Of a DNA stretch of 34,625 nt, positions 1 to 6,116 are shown one piece after another. The first letter of the stretch is position 1. Each line of letters starts with the position of its first letter. The notes beneath the pieces were generated by a model. The model saw nothing but the letters and a program-made list of their open reading frames with translations, was not told the DNA's origin and ran no database searches. Source of the DNA: a virus. Location of the stretch: IMG/VR virus record IMGVR_UViG_3300032223_001026, positions 1 to 34,625 of that record, one strand, 5' to 3'. The position numbers and the translations under genes were made by a program.

Positions 1-123
1 GAAGCCCCCAAAGCAATAAAGGTATGGATTATTTGGCTTTGGTTCTCATCAACCCTCTTTTTGTAATAAGTCATTTGTTTTTTCTATAAGTTGCTCACAA
101 CTGATGCCCCAGTATTTTTCAAA
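1..123. repeat. Terminal direct repeat, left copy
   Basis: These 123 bases recur without mismatch at 34503-34625. The copy contains the 3' end of the HNH nuclease gene and the first 25 codons or so of the VRR-NUC gene, so the two ends join into continuous coding sequence. The simplest reading is the overlap left at the ends of a circular assembly. A true short virion terminal repeat is possible but less likely, because the repeat lies inside coding sequence. Confidence 0.95.
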
Positions 124-339
124 GGCCTTGACTCCAAGAGAATGGTAACTGCTGTCCCCAAGCCGATGATGATAAGCACAAAGGCCAATCACAGGCGAAA
201 GACTTCTTTTACCACCAAACCGCCTCAAATGGTGCATTTCCACAGGGGTATCAGTTGTATTTATGCCATGCTGTTTACATAATATGCAACCAATCCTGGC
301 TAATTTTTCATATAGCTCTTTCTCTGCTTTAGTAGGCAT
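49..339 (-). CDS. Ref-like HNH endonuclease
   Basis: A 96-residue protein with an HNH/zinc-binding pattern: Cys18 and Cys21, then EMHHLR with His36-His37, then Cys54 with His57-His58, then LGDSSYH and a closing FEKYWG. This matches the core of phage P1 Ref-type RecA-dependent nucleases, which are often small stand-alone phage proteins. It probably cuts DNA during recombination or replication of the phage genome. It is in the leftward early unit; its last bases overlap the start of the VRR-NUC gene, which is reached across the circular joint. No strong ribosome binding site is visible, so coupling to the upstream gene is likely. The fold is clear; RecA dependence is inferred from the family. 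Confidence 0.8.
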   Translation of the reverse strand: MPTKAEKELYEKLARIGCILCKQHGINTTDTPVEMHHLRRFGGKRSLSPVIGLCAYHHRLGDSSYHSLGVKAFEKYWGISCEQLIEKTNDLLQKEG

Positions 340-421
340 AGGCTATATCTTCTAGCTTTAAAGATGCTTCAACAATTTCATTGGCAATTTGAGCTGCTTT
401 ATCTTTATCCTGAGAAATCAT
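329..421 (-). CDS. Possible 30-residue overlapping gene
   Basis: A short frame starting MISQDKDKAAQ and ending LEDIAYAY fills the gap between the PD-(D/E)XK-like gene and the HNH gene. It overlaps the former by 17 bases and the latter by 11. The product would be a charged alpha-helical peptide with no recognised family. Support is positional only: it closes the single gap in an otherwise tightly overlapping operon and could carry ribosomes to the HNH start, which lacks its own clear Shine-Dalgarno site. It may be chance. Confidence 0.35.
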   Translation of the reverse strand: MISQDKDKAAQIANEIVEASLKLEDIAYAY

Positions 422-935
422 CGCTGAGTAATACTGGTCTAATAGCTTTTTTAGGGTCAAGTATGGCAAGCTGAAGTCTTTCATGGCGATTCCTTATGTT
501 TAAATTTCTATAAATAACCCCATCAGGCCATTGCTGGTCTTGGGCTTTGTTATACAACTCTACAATTTCACTTGGTTTTACCCAAATTGGGCCTTGTTTT
601 TCTTTAAAGCAAAAAGCATAAATTAATGGGGCTTCATCAGAACCAAAAGCCTCTACCATTCTTGGCATCAAATCAATCTCTTTTTGCTTGAAATTATCTG
701 ATCCTTTTACTGCAACTGCATAAGTTTTACCTTTTTTATTGGTAATAACATAATCTGGAAGATTTCTCAGGATAGGATTAATTCTCCAAAAATTAGGTAC
801 ATTGTCATTTTTTTGGTCAAATCCAAGCCTTTGAAATTTGCAATCATTTATCTGACAATAGTTTTCAAACATATCCTCCCCATTAGGGCCAGATATTGAA
901 ACCCTTTCCCAATAGGTTTTTGAGCCTTGACTCAT
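405..935 (-). CDS. PD-(D/E)XK nuclease-like protein with altered active site
   Basis: A 176-residue protein of unknown exact role. The middle looks like a PD-(D/E)XK nuclease core: an acidic N-terminal segment near Glu20, then LPDYVI (Pro60-Asp61), a KKGK turn, and a strand ending VAVKG with Lys77. In active relatives the residue two before that lysine is Glu or Asp; here it is Ala75. The protein may therefore be catalytically weak, use another residue, or serve as a DNA-binding remnant. It overlaps its upstream neighbour by four bases (ATGA) and sits with two other nuclease genes, which suits a role in DNA metabolism. The fold assignment is moderate, the function unknown. Confidence 0.55.
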   Translation of the reverse strand: MSQGSKTYWERVSISGPNGEDMFENYCQINDCKFQRLGFDQKNDNVPNFWRINPILRNLPDYVITNKKGKTYAVAVKGSDNFKQKEIDLMPRMVEAFGSDEAPLIYAFCFKEKQGPIWVKPSEIVELYNKAQDQQWPDGVIYRNLNIRNRHERLQLAILDPKKAIRPVLLSDDFSG

Positions 936-1267
936 CCAATATTTCCTTGTCTGCGATTGCTAGATAAAGTGCGCCAAATATCAATAATTCTTTGCTCATG
1001 TTGCCTTTCATTGTCTATTTTTTTAAATTGGACATAAGCTTTGGTATGGGCTTGAACTGCTTGGTCATATTTATCGCTTGCTACAGCCTTTGCTTCTCTT
1101 TCAGCTACTGTCCCATCAGCCAGCAAAAATGCATGAGCCTTGGCTTGTTTAATGCCTTCTGCAAGGTAATTTACCTGTCCAGACCATGCAGCATGATCCT
1201 CATTGGTTTCAGCAAGCTTCATAAGGGCCATTTCTACCCTGTTTTCATCCAATTTATCTAAATTCAT
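932..1267 (-). CDS. Conserved hypothetical helical phage protein
   Basis: A protein of about 111 residues, mostly predicted helix, rich in Ala, Glu, Lys and Gln. A central GTVAEREAKA segment and a C-terminal DIWRTLSSNRRQGN segment resemble small helical proteins seen near recombination genes in many phages. No catalytic motif is visible. I chose the ATG at 1267 because it forms an ATGA overlap with the upstream stop and lies seven bases after GGAG; an ATG at 1273 is also open. Its position between a DUF7696-like protein and a nuclease-like protein suggests an accessory role in DNA processing (inference). Confidence 0.6.
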   Translation of the reverse strand: MNLDKLDENRVEMALMKLAETNEDHAAWSGQVNYLAEGIKQAKAHAFLLADGTVAEREAKAVASDKYDQAVQAHTKAYVQFKKIDNERQHEQRIIDIWRTLSSNRRQGNIG

Positions 1268-1470
1268 TTCCATTCTCCATATTCATCAGCTCTATTTTTC
1301 TTCAACCATTGATCCTCAAAATCCCTTACCAACTGCCACTCCAACTTATGCTTTCGCATATATTCCCTAAATTGTGCCAATCCCCATTGCTTGCGCCACA
1401 TAATGAGCTGGCGAACAGCGCATTGATGACGATATTTTTCAGAATAATTTGAGCTGTCCTTTGATTTCAT
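1264..1470 (-). CDS. DUF7696-like small protein
   Basis: A small protein of about 68 residues with the pattern YRHQCAVRQLIMWRKQWGLAQ followed by a helical basic region. This resembles the DUF7696 group of phage proteins, whose function is unknown. The frame is open to a TTG at 1503, but the ATG at 1470 follows GGGG at workable spacing and cuts the overlap with the methyltransferase gene to 32 bases. High Lys/Arg/Trp content suggests nucleic-acid or protein binding. The family call rests on pattern resemblance. Confidence 0.55.
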   Translation of the reverse strand: MKSKDSSNYSEKYRHQCAVRQLIMWRKQWGLAQFREYMRKHKLEWQLVRDFEDQWLKKNRADEYGEWK

Positions 1471-2062
1471 CATTTCCCCATTGGTCAGCCATAGCATCTG
1501 CAATTCCTTGAAAAGTTTTGTTCCTCATTTTTTCTCTTTCTTTTGGTGGCAAACAACTGCTGTCGTAATACCATTGGCTCATTCTTTTTCCACTTTTAGC
1601 TACCCAAACATCACCTTTATCAACAATATTTGTTGGTTTTAGCAAAGGAAGCCCTTTAAGCCAAAGACAAGTTGCTTTTGTAGCCCTATGCCCATATTCC
1701 CAAGGGTTTACTATTTGGTCAGGTTTTCTCCATAAATTGCTCATAATTCCTATTGGATTTTCTATTGCATATTTAGGAATATTGCAATTAGCCAATGCCA
1801 TAAAAAAATCAATGCCTTGCTGTTGCCGACCATCAGCTTGTTTTTTGGCAAAATGCCTAGCTCCACTTACTGCTAGATGAGTGCAGGGAGGATGAGCAAT
1901 CATTAAATCCCAGCCATCATTGATTATGTCCAATACATTTCCTTGATAGTGAGGCCCAGGTACTGCAGTAGGCTCTAAATCGCAGCTCATGGCTTCATGC
2001 CCCCCCCCAATAAAGGCATCACGAACTGTTCCACTAAATTCACAAGCAATAAGCACCTTCAT
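1439..2062 (-). CDS. DNA cytosine methyltransferase-like protein
   Basis: A 207-residue protein with the start typical of small phage proteins annotated as cytosine methyltransferases: MKVLIACEFSGTVRDAF (SAM-binding motif I region), GGHEAMSCDLEP (motif II), HPPCTHLA near residues 57-64 (the Pro-Cys catalytic motif) and YAIENPIG near residue 100, equivalent to the ENV motif. It is shorter than full C5 methyltransferases and has no obvious target-recognition domain, but the length is usual for this phage subfamily. It may mark phage DNA against restriction. It starts in an ATGA overlap with the DUF1376 gene. Codons 19-21 are a run of nine G. Activity is inferred. Confidence 0.7.
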   Translation of the reverse strand: MKVLIACEFSGTVRDAFIGGGHEAMSCDLEPTAVPGPHYQGNVLDIINDGWDLMIAHPPCTHLAVSGARHFAKKQADGRQQQGIDFFMALANCNIPKYAIENPIGIMSNLWRKPDQIVNPWEYGHRATKATCLWLKGLPLLKPTNIVDKGDVWVAKSGKRMSQWYYDSSCLPPKEREKMRNKTFQGIADAMADQWGNDEIKGQLKLF

Positions 2063-2823
2063 GCCCTTTTCTTATCCCTAAAATCCAAAATAAATTTCTT
2101 CATTTCAAAATAACTGTTAAATCGAGCTTTGGAGGGATCTCCACCACATTCGACCCTGTATGCCTCCTCAATCTGTTTATCGCTTCCTAGGGGCATTTCT
2201 GAGGCTTTTAGAGCTATTTGCTGAATCCATGAAGCATCGAATGACCTCCAGCCCTTAAAAATGATTGTTTCAAGCACTTGGTCTAATGGCATTTTGGCTA
2301 ATTCAGCTTCTTTGATAAGTCTTGCAAGAACTCTGTCAGTAACTGGTGCTTTGAGCCTTTTCCTATAAACCAAAAAATCAGACCATAAATCATCACTAAC
2401 TCCGATAGGAGTTGCGACTTTAGGAGCAGTAGTTTTTATATGGTTCTTGGTTAATGGTTCTTGGTTCTTGGTTGGCATTAGGGGGTGATTAGGGAGGGCA
2501 ATAGGGGGGCTATCGCTACCCTTATGCCACCTTATTGATGCCCCTTTGCGACCCCCATCTTTCATAGCTTTGTATTTAGCTATTTCTTCATCAGCTCGCT
2601 TTAAATGCCAGGCATTGTCCTGATAAATAAAAAACTCAGAAAGAATTGAACCAACAATTTCAAAACTAGACCTGACCTTCCGAGCCAGTTTTGATGTATC
2701 GGTAAAAGGTTCTTCAGTCTGGTAATAAAGGTCGATCATGCGCCTATAAGCCAAATCTTCCTCATCAGTAAGATGGCTTGTATGGCTTAGATAATCCCCT
2801 ATATGGAAAGGGTAAAAATTCAT
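2059..2823 (-). CDS. DUF1376 replication protein
   Basis: A 254-residue protein whose first 85 or so residues match DUF1376 (YdaU-like): YPFHIGDYLSHTSHLTDEED followed by YRRMIDLYYQTEEPF. This domain is found in phage replication initiators that occupy the place of lambda O. A low-complexity linker follows (residues 105-140), then a helical C-terminal domain that may bind origin DNA or a helicase loader. AAGGA stands just before the ATG. It follows the YdaS-like regulator by two bases. With no phage helicase or polymerase in the genome, it is the best candidate for recruiting the host replisome; that role is inferred. Confidence 0.75.
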   Translation of the reverse strand: MNFYPFHIGDYLSHTSHLTDEEDLAYRRMIDLYYQTEEPFTDTSKLARKVRSSFEIVGSILSEFFIYQDNAWHLKRADEEIAKYKAMKDGGRKGASIRWHKGSDSPPIALPNHPLMPTKNQEPLTKNHIKTTAPKVATPIGVSDDLWSDFLVYRKRLKAPVTDRVLARLIKEAELAKMPLDQVLETIIFKGWRSFDASWIQQIALKASEMPLGSDKQIEEAYRVECGGDPSKARFNSYFEMKKFILDFRDKKRA

Positions 2824-2825
2824 TT

Positions 2826-3023
2826 TCAGTCCTTTTTGAACAGGTCTGGTCTAAGCATTTCTCTGGTCAATCGGTACTCTGAAAGCTCCTCAATATCCTT
2901 AATCCACTTAAAAGGGATGTTGGTTTTATTCCATTGATAAACAGTATTAGCAGGTATATCAAGCTTACTGGCTAAGGCTTCTAGGGTTCTAAACTCAATT
3001 CTGAGTAAATCCATTGGGTGCAT
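2826..3023 (-). CDS. YdaS/Cro-like helix-turn-helix regulator
   Basis: A 65-residue protein with a helix-turn-helix: FRTLEALASKLDIPANTVYQ followed by a WNKTNIPFKWIKDIEE recognition and capping region. The layout matches the YdaS/Cro group of small DNA-binding proteins. It is the first gene of the leftward unit, next to the divergent control region, where Cro-type proteins bind. AAGGAA lies just upstream of the ATG. It probably represses its own promoter and perhaps the rightward one. No partner CI-type repressor is visible, so it is likely a timing regulator rather than part of an immunity switch. Confidence 0.75.
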   Translation of the reverse strand: MHPMDLLRIEFRTLEALASKLDIPANTVYQWNKTNIPFKWIKDIEELSEYRLTREMLRPDLFKKD

Positions 3024-3044
3024 AAAATTCCTTTCTTTTGTGAA

Positions 3045-3074
3045 ACAATACCATAATTCTAGTCTAAATCTTAA
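3045..3074 (-). promoter_or_regulatory. Candidate leftward early promoter
   Basis: Read leftward, TTAAGA (3074-3069) and an extended -10, TGG plus TATTGT (3053-3045), are separated by 18 bases. Transcription would start about 15 bases before the YdaS-like gene. Both boxes are imperfect sigma-70 matches, but the location is what the divergent layout requires. Confidence 0.35.
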
Positions 3075-3086
3075 AAAAGTGTTGTA

Positions 3087-3107
3087 TTAGGGTATGTCCT
3101 AGGTATA
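3087..3107. promoter_or_regulatory. Possible operator: repeated TAGG(G)TAT
   Basis: Two related motifs, TTAGGGTAT (3087-3095) and CCTAGGTATA (3098-3107), lie between the two candidate early promoters; the second contains the palindrome CCTAGG. Spacing of about one helical turn would suit two regulator subunits on one face of DNA. The YdaS-like protein is the obvious candidate ligand. This is inference from position and symmetry. Confidence 0.3.
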
Positions 3108-3110
3108 AAT

Positions 3111-3139
3111 TTGTTGCAAAGTGAATTTTTGTGTATACT
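3111..3139 (+). promoter_or_regulatory. Candidate rightward early promoter
   Basis: TTGTTG (3111-3116) and TATACT (3134-3139) are 17 bases apart. The -10 box is good, the -35 weak. A start near 3146 would give a leader of about 30 bases to the first rightward gene at 3175. Confidence 0.5.
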
Positions 3140-3174
3140 GAAGGCTCTTAAACAAGTGATGAAGGGAAATAAAA

Positions 3175-3372
3175 ATGAAACTAGGAATCAGCAAAGAAGG
3201 TTATGCAGACTATGTTTGGACTACTCAAGATGGTTACGAAATTACCCAATCTCAAGTAGAAGATATTAGAAGTATTGTTAAAGATGCTACTGGTACAGAT
3301 ATGCCATTTAAAGATGTTTTAAGAATGGTTGATTTATTTAAATCTTTTGCAACCGATGATTTTCGAGTTTAA
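3175..3372 (+). CDS. Hypothetical early protein
   Basis: A 65-residue acidic protein, first in the rightward early unit. It reads as a short beta segment (KEGYADYVWTTQDGYEIT) followed by two helices, with no recognised motif. GAAGGGA lies upstream of the ATG. First genes of early units often encode host-takeover or regulatory proteins, but nothing in this sequence proves that. Confidence 0.6.
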   Translation: MKLGISKEGYADYVWTTQDGYEITQSQVEDIRSIVKDATGTDMPFKDVLRMVDLFKSFATDDFRV

Positions 3373-3382
3373 GGAGTAAGTG

Positions 3383-3463
3383 ATGAAAACTACATTATTA
3401 GATTGGCTTGGTGTTGTGATTCTTGGTGTTGTATTGGCTGCCATTTTTGTAGGAGGTATCTAA
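3383..3463 (+). CDS. Single-pass membrane microprotein (26 aa)
   Basis: A very short gene with a strong AAGGAG site seven bases before the ATG. The product starts MKTTLLDWLG and continues as one hydrophobic helix of Val, Ile, Leu, Ala and Phe to the end (IFVGGI). It fits a one-pass inner-membrane peptide with a short cytoplasmic or periplasmic head. It fills the gap between its neighbours exactly, and the next gene's AGGAGG site lies inside its last codons. Function unknown; superinfection exclusion or membrane modulation are possibilities. Confidence 0.6.
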   Translation: MKTTLLDWLGVVILGVVLAAIFVGGI

Positions 3464-3465
3464 TC

Positions 3466-3759
3466 ATGGGAATGTCTAGACACGATGCTTACTATGAGCC
3501 TGATGACTATGATGATCGCACCGATGAAATCGAGGCGAGAGCCTGGGAACTAATGAAAGTTGGTGGCAAATTTGATTACAGAACTTCAGGAGCTATATCT
3601 GAAGCTCTTGGTGACATGGGAGTAAAAGATTCTGAAGATTTACAAGCTGTGATTGATTCAGGTGACCATGAGGCCTTGGGTCGAAAACTAATATCAATGG
3701 CTTGTGAATACATGGAAGGCCATGCCAAATCTGTAGCAGAATTTGAAATTATTGATTGA
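3466..3759 (+). CDS. Hypothetical acidic early protein
   Basis: A 97-residue acidic protein starting MGMSRHDAYYEPDDYDD. I chose the ATG at 3466 because AGGAGGT stands eight bases before it; the frame stays open upstream but that part overlaps the microprotein. The rest looks helical, with a segment AISEALGDMGVKDSEDLQAV resembling a small helical bundle. No known family is recognised. The highly negative N-terminus could mimic DNA or bind basic surfaces, which is speculation. Confidence 0.6.
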   Translation: MGMSRHDAYYEPDDYDDRTDEIEARAWELMKVGGKFDYRTSGAISEALGDMGVKDSEDLQAVIDSGDHEALGRKLISMACEYMEGHAKSVAEFEIID

Positions 3760-3769
3760 GGAGAAAGTG

Positions 3770-3997
3770 ATGACTACAAAACCTACAAAACCAGCAGCAA
3801 TAGATTACAAAGAAGATGCAATTTGGAATAGATTTAATAAAGATGAGGCCCTGATTTCTCAGCTAATCATTCTTAAAAAATATCTTGAAGGTGAAGATTC
3901 CATCAAAGGCCATGCAGTATCAATGCTTGATGGCCTAGTCGATAAGTTAATTTGTGACCAAATCGACATGATTTCTGAAGCAAAAATCCCATATTAA
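3770..3997 (+). CDS. Hypothetical early protein
   Basis: A 75-residue mostly helical protein starting MTTKPTKPAAIDYKEDAIW. The ATG at 3770 follows GAGGAGAAAGTG, a strong ribosome site; an upstream start at 3743 would overlap the previous gene and is less likely. No domain is recognised. Its place just before the annealing protein suggests it belongs to the early recombination unit. Confidence 0.6.
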   Translation: MTTKPTKPAAIDYKEDAIWNRFNKDEALISQLIILKKYLEGEDSIKGHAVSMLDGLVDKLICDQIDMISEAKIPY

Positions 3998-4007
3998 GGA
4001 ATAAGTG

Positions 4008-4544
4008 ATGAAAACTTTTAATGAATTAAGACTTATTAATGTCAATGAGCATACAGAAAGAAAAGGTAAATTTACTTATCTTTCCTGGACTTGGGCAGTA
4101 GACCAGCTTCTACAAAATGACCCAACAGCAACTTGGACTTTTGGTGACCCTGTTTATTTCAATGAATCAGTAATGGTTTTTTGCACAGTAACCGCTATGG
4201 GTAAATCTATGACTTGCCAAATGCCTGTTATTAATAATATGAATAAAGCTATTGCCAACCCTAATGCAATGGATGTAAATACCGCTATGATGCGATGCTT
4301 GGTTAAATGCATCAGTTTGTTTGGTATAGGCTTATATATTTATGCTGGTGAGGATTTGCCTGATGAAGAACCAGTAGATTTATCAGGTCAATCTGATACA
4401 TGGTGCTTGGCTATTAATACCGCAAAGGATATAGATGAACTCAAAGTCATATATGGTAATGCTTATCACCAACTCTCAAAAGATAAATCAGCAGTTGCTA
4501 AGATTTCAGCAGCAAAAGATGCTAAGAAAGCAGAGTTAGCATGA
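4008..4544 (+). CDS. Sak3-like single-strand annealing protein (DUF1071)
   Basis: A protein of about 178 residues matching the DUF1071/Sak3 family of phage recombinases: an N-terminal helix, then RKGKFTYLSWTWAVDQLL, a beta-rich core, and VNTAMMRCLVKCISLFGIGL near residues 90-110. Such proteins anneal complementary single strands during phage recombination. The C-terminus is a Lys/Ala-rich helix (KISAAKDAKKAELA). AAGGA lies seven bases before the ATG; a GTG one codon earlier is possible. It overlaps the YqaJ exonuclease gene by four bases, the usual pairing of annealase and exonuclease, as with lambda Beta and Exo. Confidence 0.82.
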   Translation: MKTFNELRLINVNEHTERKGKFTYLSWTWAVDQLLQNDPTATWTFGDPVYFNESVMVFCTVTAMGKSMTCQMPVINNMNKAIANPNAMDVNTAMMRCLVKCISLFGIGLYIYAGEDLPDEEPVDLSGQSDTWCLAINTAKDIDELKVIYGNAYHQLSKDKSAVAKISAAKDAKKAELA

Positions 4545-5179
4545 CCACATTTACAACTGAAGATAGGGTAGCTGTGGAGCAAGGCAGTCCAGAATGGTTT
4601 CAGATGCGCTTGGGCAAGGTTACAGCTTCTAGAGTAGCCGACATATTGGCTAAGACTAAAACAGGGCCATCTGCTTCTAGACAGAACTACCTTATTGAAT
4701 TAGCCTTACAGAGAACAACAGGCATCATCCAAGAATCTTACTCCAACTCTGCAATGGAATGGGGTACTCAAACCGAACCTCAAGCAAGGGTAGCTTATGA
4801 AGTCGATACCAATAATTTTGTCGATCAAGTCGCTTTCATCGACCATCCTAGTATTAAGTGGTTTGGTTGTAGCCCTGATGGTCTTGTTTCTGATAGGGGT
4901 CTTGTGGAGATTAAATGTCCTAATAGCTCTACTCATTGGGAGTATTTTAAATATAACAGACCACCTCAAAAGTATGTTATCCAGATGCAAGCTCAAATAG
5001 CTGTAACTGGTAGGGATTGGTGCGACTTTGTTTCTTTTGACCCTAGGATGCCTGAAAGAAGCCAGTTGCTAGTTGTTAGAGTTGATAGGGATGAAGCTTT
5101 TATTGCTGAAATGGAAGCTGAAATTAAAAAGTTTTTGGATGAAGTGGAAGTGGAAGTAAATTTAATGAAAGGGATGTAA
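4541..5179 (+). CDS. YqaJ-family (lambda Exo-like) exonuclease
   Basis: A 212-residue protein with all main motifs of the YqaJ viral recombinase family: GSPEWFQMRLGKVTASRVAD at residues 15-34, the glutamate in MEWGTQTE near 79, the PD-(D/E)XK core GCSPDGLV (Asp113) and LVEIKCP (Glu123, Lys125), then YVIQMQAQ near 145-152. The enzyme is expected to digest one strand from double-stranded ends, producing single strands for the neighbouring annealing protein. Start and stop overlaps tie it to both neighbours. Length is normal for the family and all catalytic residues are present, so it should be active. Confidence 0.9.
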   Translation: MTTFTTEDRVAVEQGSPEWFQMRLGKVTASRVADILAKTKTGPSASRQNYLIELALQRTTGIIQESYSNSAMEWGTQTEPQARVAYEVDTNNFVDQVAFIDHPSIKWFGCSPDGLVSDRGLVEIKCPNSSTHWEYFKYNRPPQKYVIQMQAQIAVTGRDWCDFVSFDPRMPERSQLLVVRVDRDEAFIAEMEAEIKKFLDEVEVEVNLMKGM

Positions 5180-5437
5180 ATGGCTATCAAATGGTATGTA
5201 AAAGCTCCAGTTTCTGAATATGTAGCTCAGGATGGAACTAGCAAAAAAAGGTATCAAACTGTAGGCATAGTGACTGAAACCAAAAAAGGTGACTTAATGC
5301 TTAAGCTTGAAATGATTCCACTTTTAGGTCTTAAGGAAGGTTCTTTTTGGGCCTATCTAAATGTTCCAGAAGATAAAGCTGAAGGACAAAAGCCAACAGC
5401 TAATCTAGCAACTTTAGAAGATGATCCACCATTTTAA
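5180..5437 (+). CDS. SSB-like single-stranded DNA binding protein
   Basis: An 85-residue protein that begins with a beta-rich region compatible with a small OB fold (IKWYVKAPVSEYV, RYQTVGIVTETKKG, LMLKLEMIPLL, SFWAYLNVPE) and ends in an acidic tip, LEDDPPF. Bacterial SSB proteins end in DDDIPF-like tails that dock repair and replication enzymes. Together with its place directly after the annealase and exonuclease, this supports an SSB role. It is shorter than host SSB and does not resemble it closely in the fold region. The tail is direct evidence; the OB fold is inferred. Confidence 0.7.
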   Translation: MAIKWYVKAPVSEYVAQDGTSKKRYQTVGIVTETKKGDLMLKLEMIPLLGLKEGSFWAYLNVPEDKAEGQKPTANLATLEDDPPF

Positions 5438-5446
5438 GGAGGCATT

Positions 5447-5650
5447 ATGAATGACCATATTTGGACAGCATCAGGAACAGATATTACAATTCGATGGAAG
5501 CTCAATGGCTGGATTGCTCCTTCTGAGCAACAGGAATATAGAGATAAATGGAAATATTATCAAAACCTTCCTTTGCGAAATTTGGATGACCAAGCCAAAG
5601 AACAATATGAACAAATAATGCGAAAAGCTAAAGTGCTAAGGATTAAATAA
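5447..5650 (+). CDS. Hypothetical early protein
   Basis: A 67-residue protein, aromatic and charged, starting MNDHIWTASGTDITIRW and ending in a basic helix (EQIMRKAKVLRIK). A very strong AAGGAGG site precedes the ATG. Its stop overlaps the next gene's start (TAATG). No family is recognised. Confidence 0.6.
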   Translation: MNDHIWTASGTDITIRWKLNGWIAPSEQQEYRDKWKYYQNLPLRNLDDQAKEQYEQIMRKAKVLRIK

Positions 5651-5931
5651 TGGCAACTAAATTAAAGGTACTTGTACCAGCGATTAAAGAAAAGTCTGGC
5701 AAAGTTATTGTGGCTAAGTCAAAAGCTTATAGTCATGATGAACTTAAAAAGATGGCAGGAAAAGAGGCCAAAGGTGCAAAGCATGAATTTGAGCTTTCTA
5801 ATGGTCGAATTGTTACCAGAAAAGTGGCTGCCAAAGTTGCTGAAAAAGCTGGTGAAGTACCCAAATCAGTTGGAAAAAAATTACATAGTCATGATCTAAG
5901 AAGGGCAGAAGGGATTAAAAAGAAAAAATGA
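5650..5931 (+). CDS. Lys-rich hypothetical early protein
   Basis: A 93-residue strongly basic protein. Lysine is spread along the whole length and the C-terminus is EGIKKKK; a central AKHEFELSNGRIVTRKV strand-turn-strand is the only structured-looking part. The charge suggests nucleic-acid binding. It overlaps both neighbours by one to four bases. No known family is recognised. Confidence 0.6.
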   Translation: MATKLKVLVPAIKEKSGKVIVAKSKAYSHDELKKMAGKEAKGAKHEFELSNGRIVTRKVAAKVAEKAGEVPKSVGKKLHSHDLRRAEGIKKKK

Positions 5932-6116
5932 CAGAAGAAAAAATACCTTTTGGTGGCAATGTAAAAGTGCCATCTGATGATTGTGAAGAAGCTTTTTTTG
6001 CTCTCTACCCAGACTTTTTTTATGAAGGCTCTACAGCTTTAAATTTATGGACTCAAGCCTGGTTTAATGCTTTGGATTGGGTTGAAGATAATAAAAAGTT
6101 AATTCAGCTTTTATGA
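5928..6116 (+). CDS. Hypothetical acidic early protein
   Basis: A 62-residue acidic protein rich in Phe, Tyr and Trp (DDCEEAFFALYPDFFYEGS, WTQAWFNALDWVEDNKK). It starts in an ATGA overlap with the Lys-rich gene and ends in another ATGA overlap with the next, so translation is coupled. No motif is recognised. An acidic partner next to a basic protein might form a pair; this is speculation. Confidence 0.6.
   Translation: MTEEKIPFGGNVKVPSDDCEEAFFALYPDFFYEGSTALNLWTQAWFNALDWVEDNKKLIQLL

Noticed and set aside
91-282. Open frame on the + strand opposite the HNH gene
   Set aside because: No ribosome site, no recognisable domain, and it is antisense to a gene with clear HNH motifs.
2826-3023. YdaS as toxin-antitoxin antidote
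   Set aside because: No toxin-like partner gene is adjacent; its place at the divergent control region better fits a Cro-type regulator.
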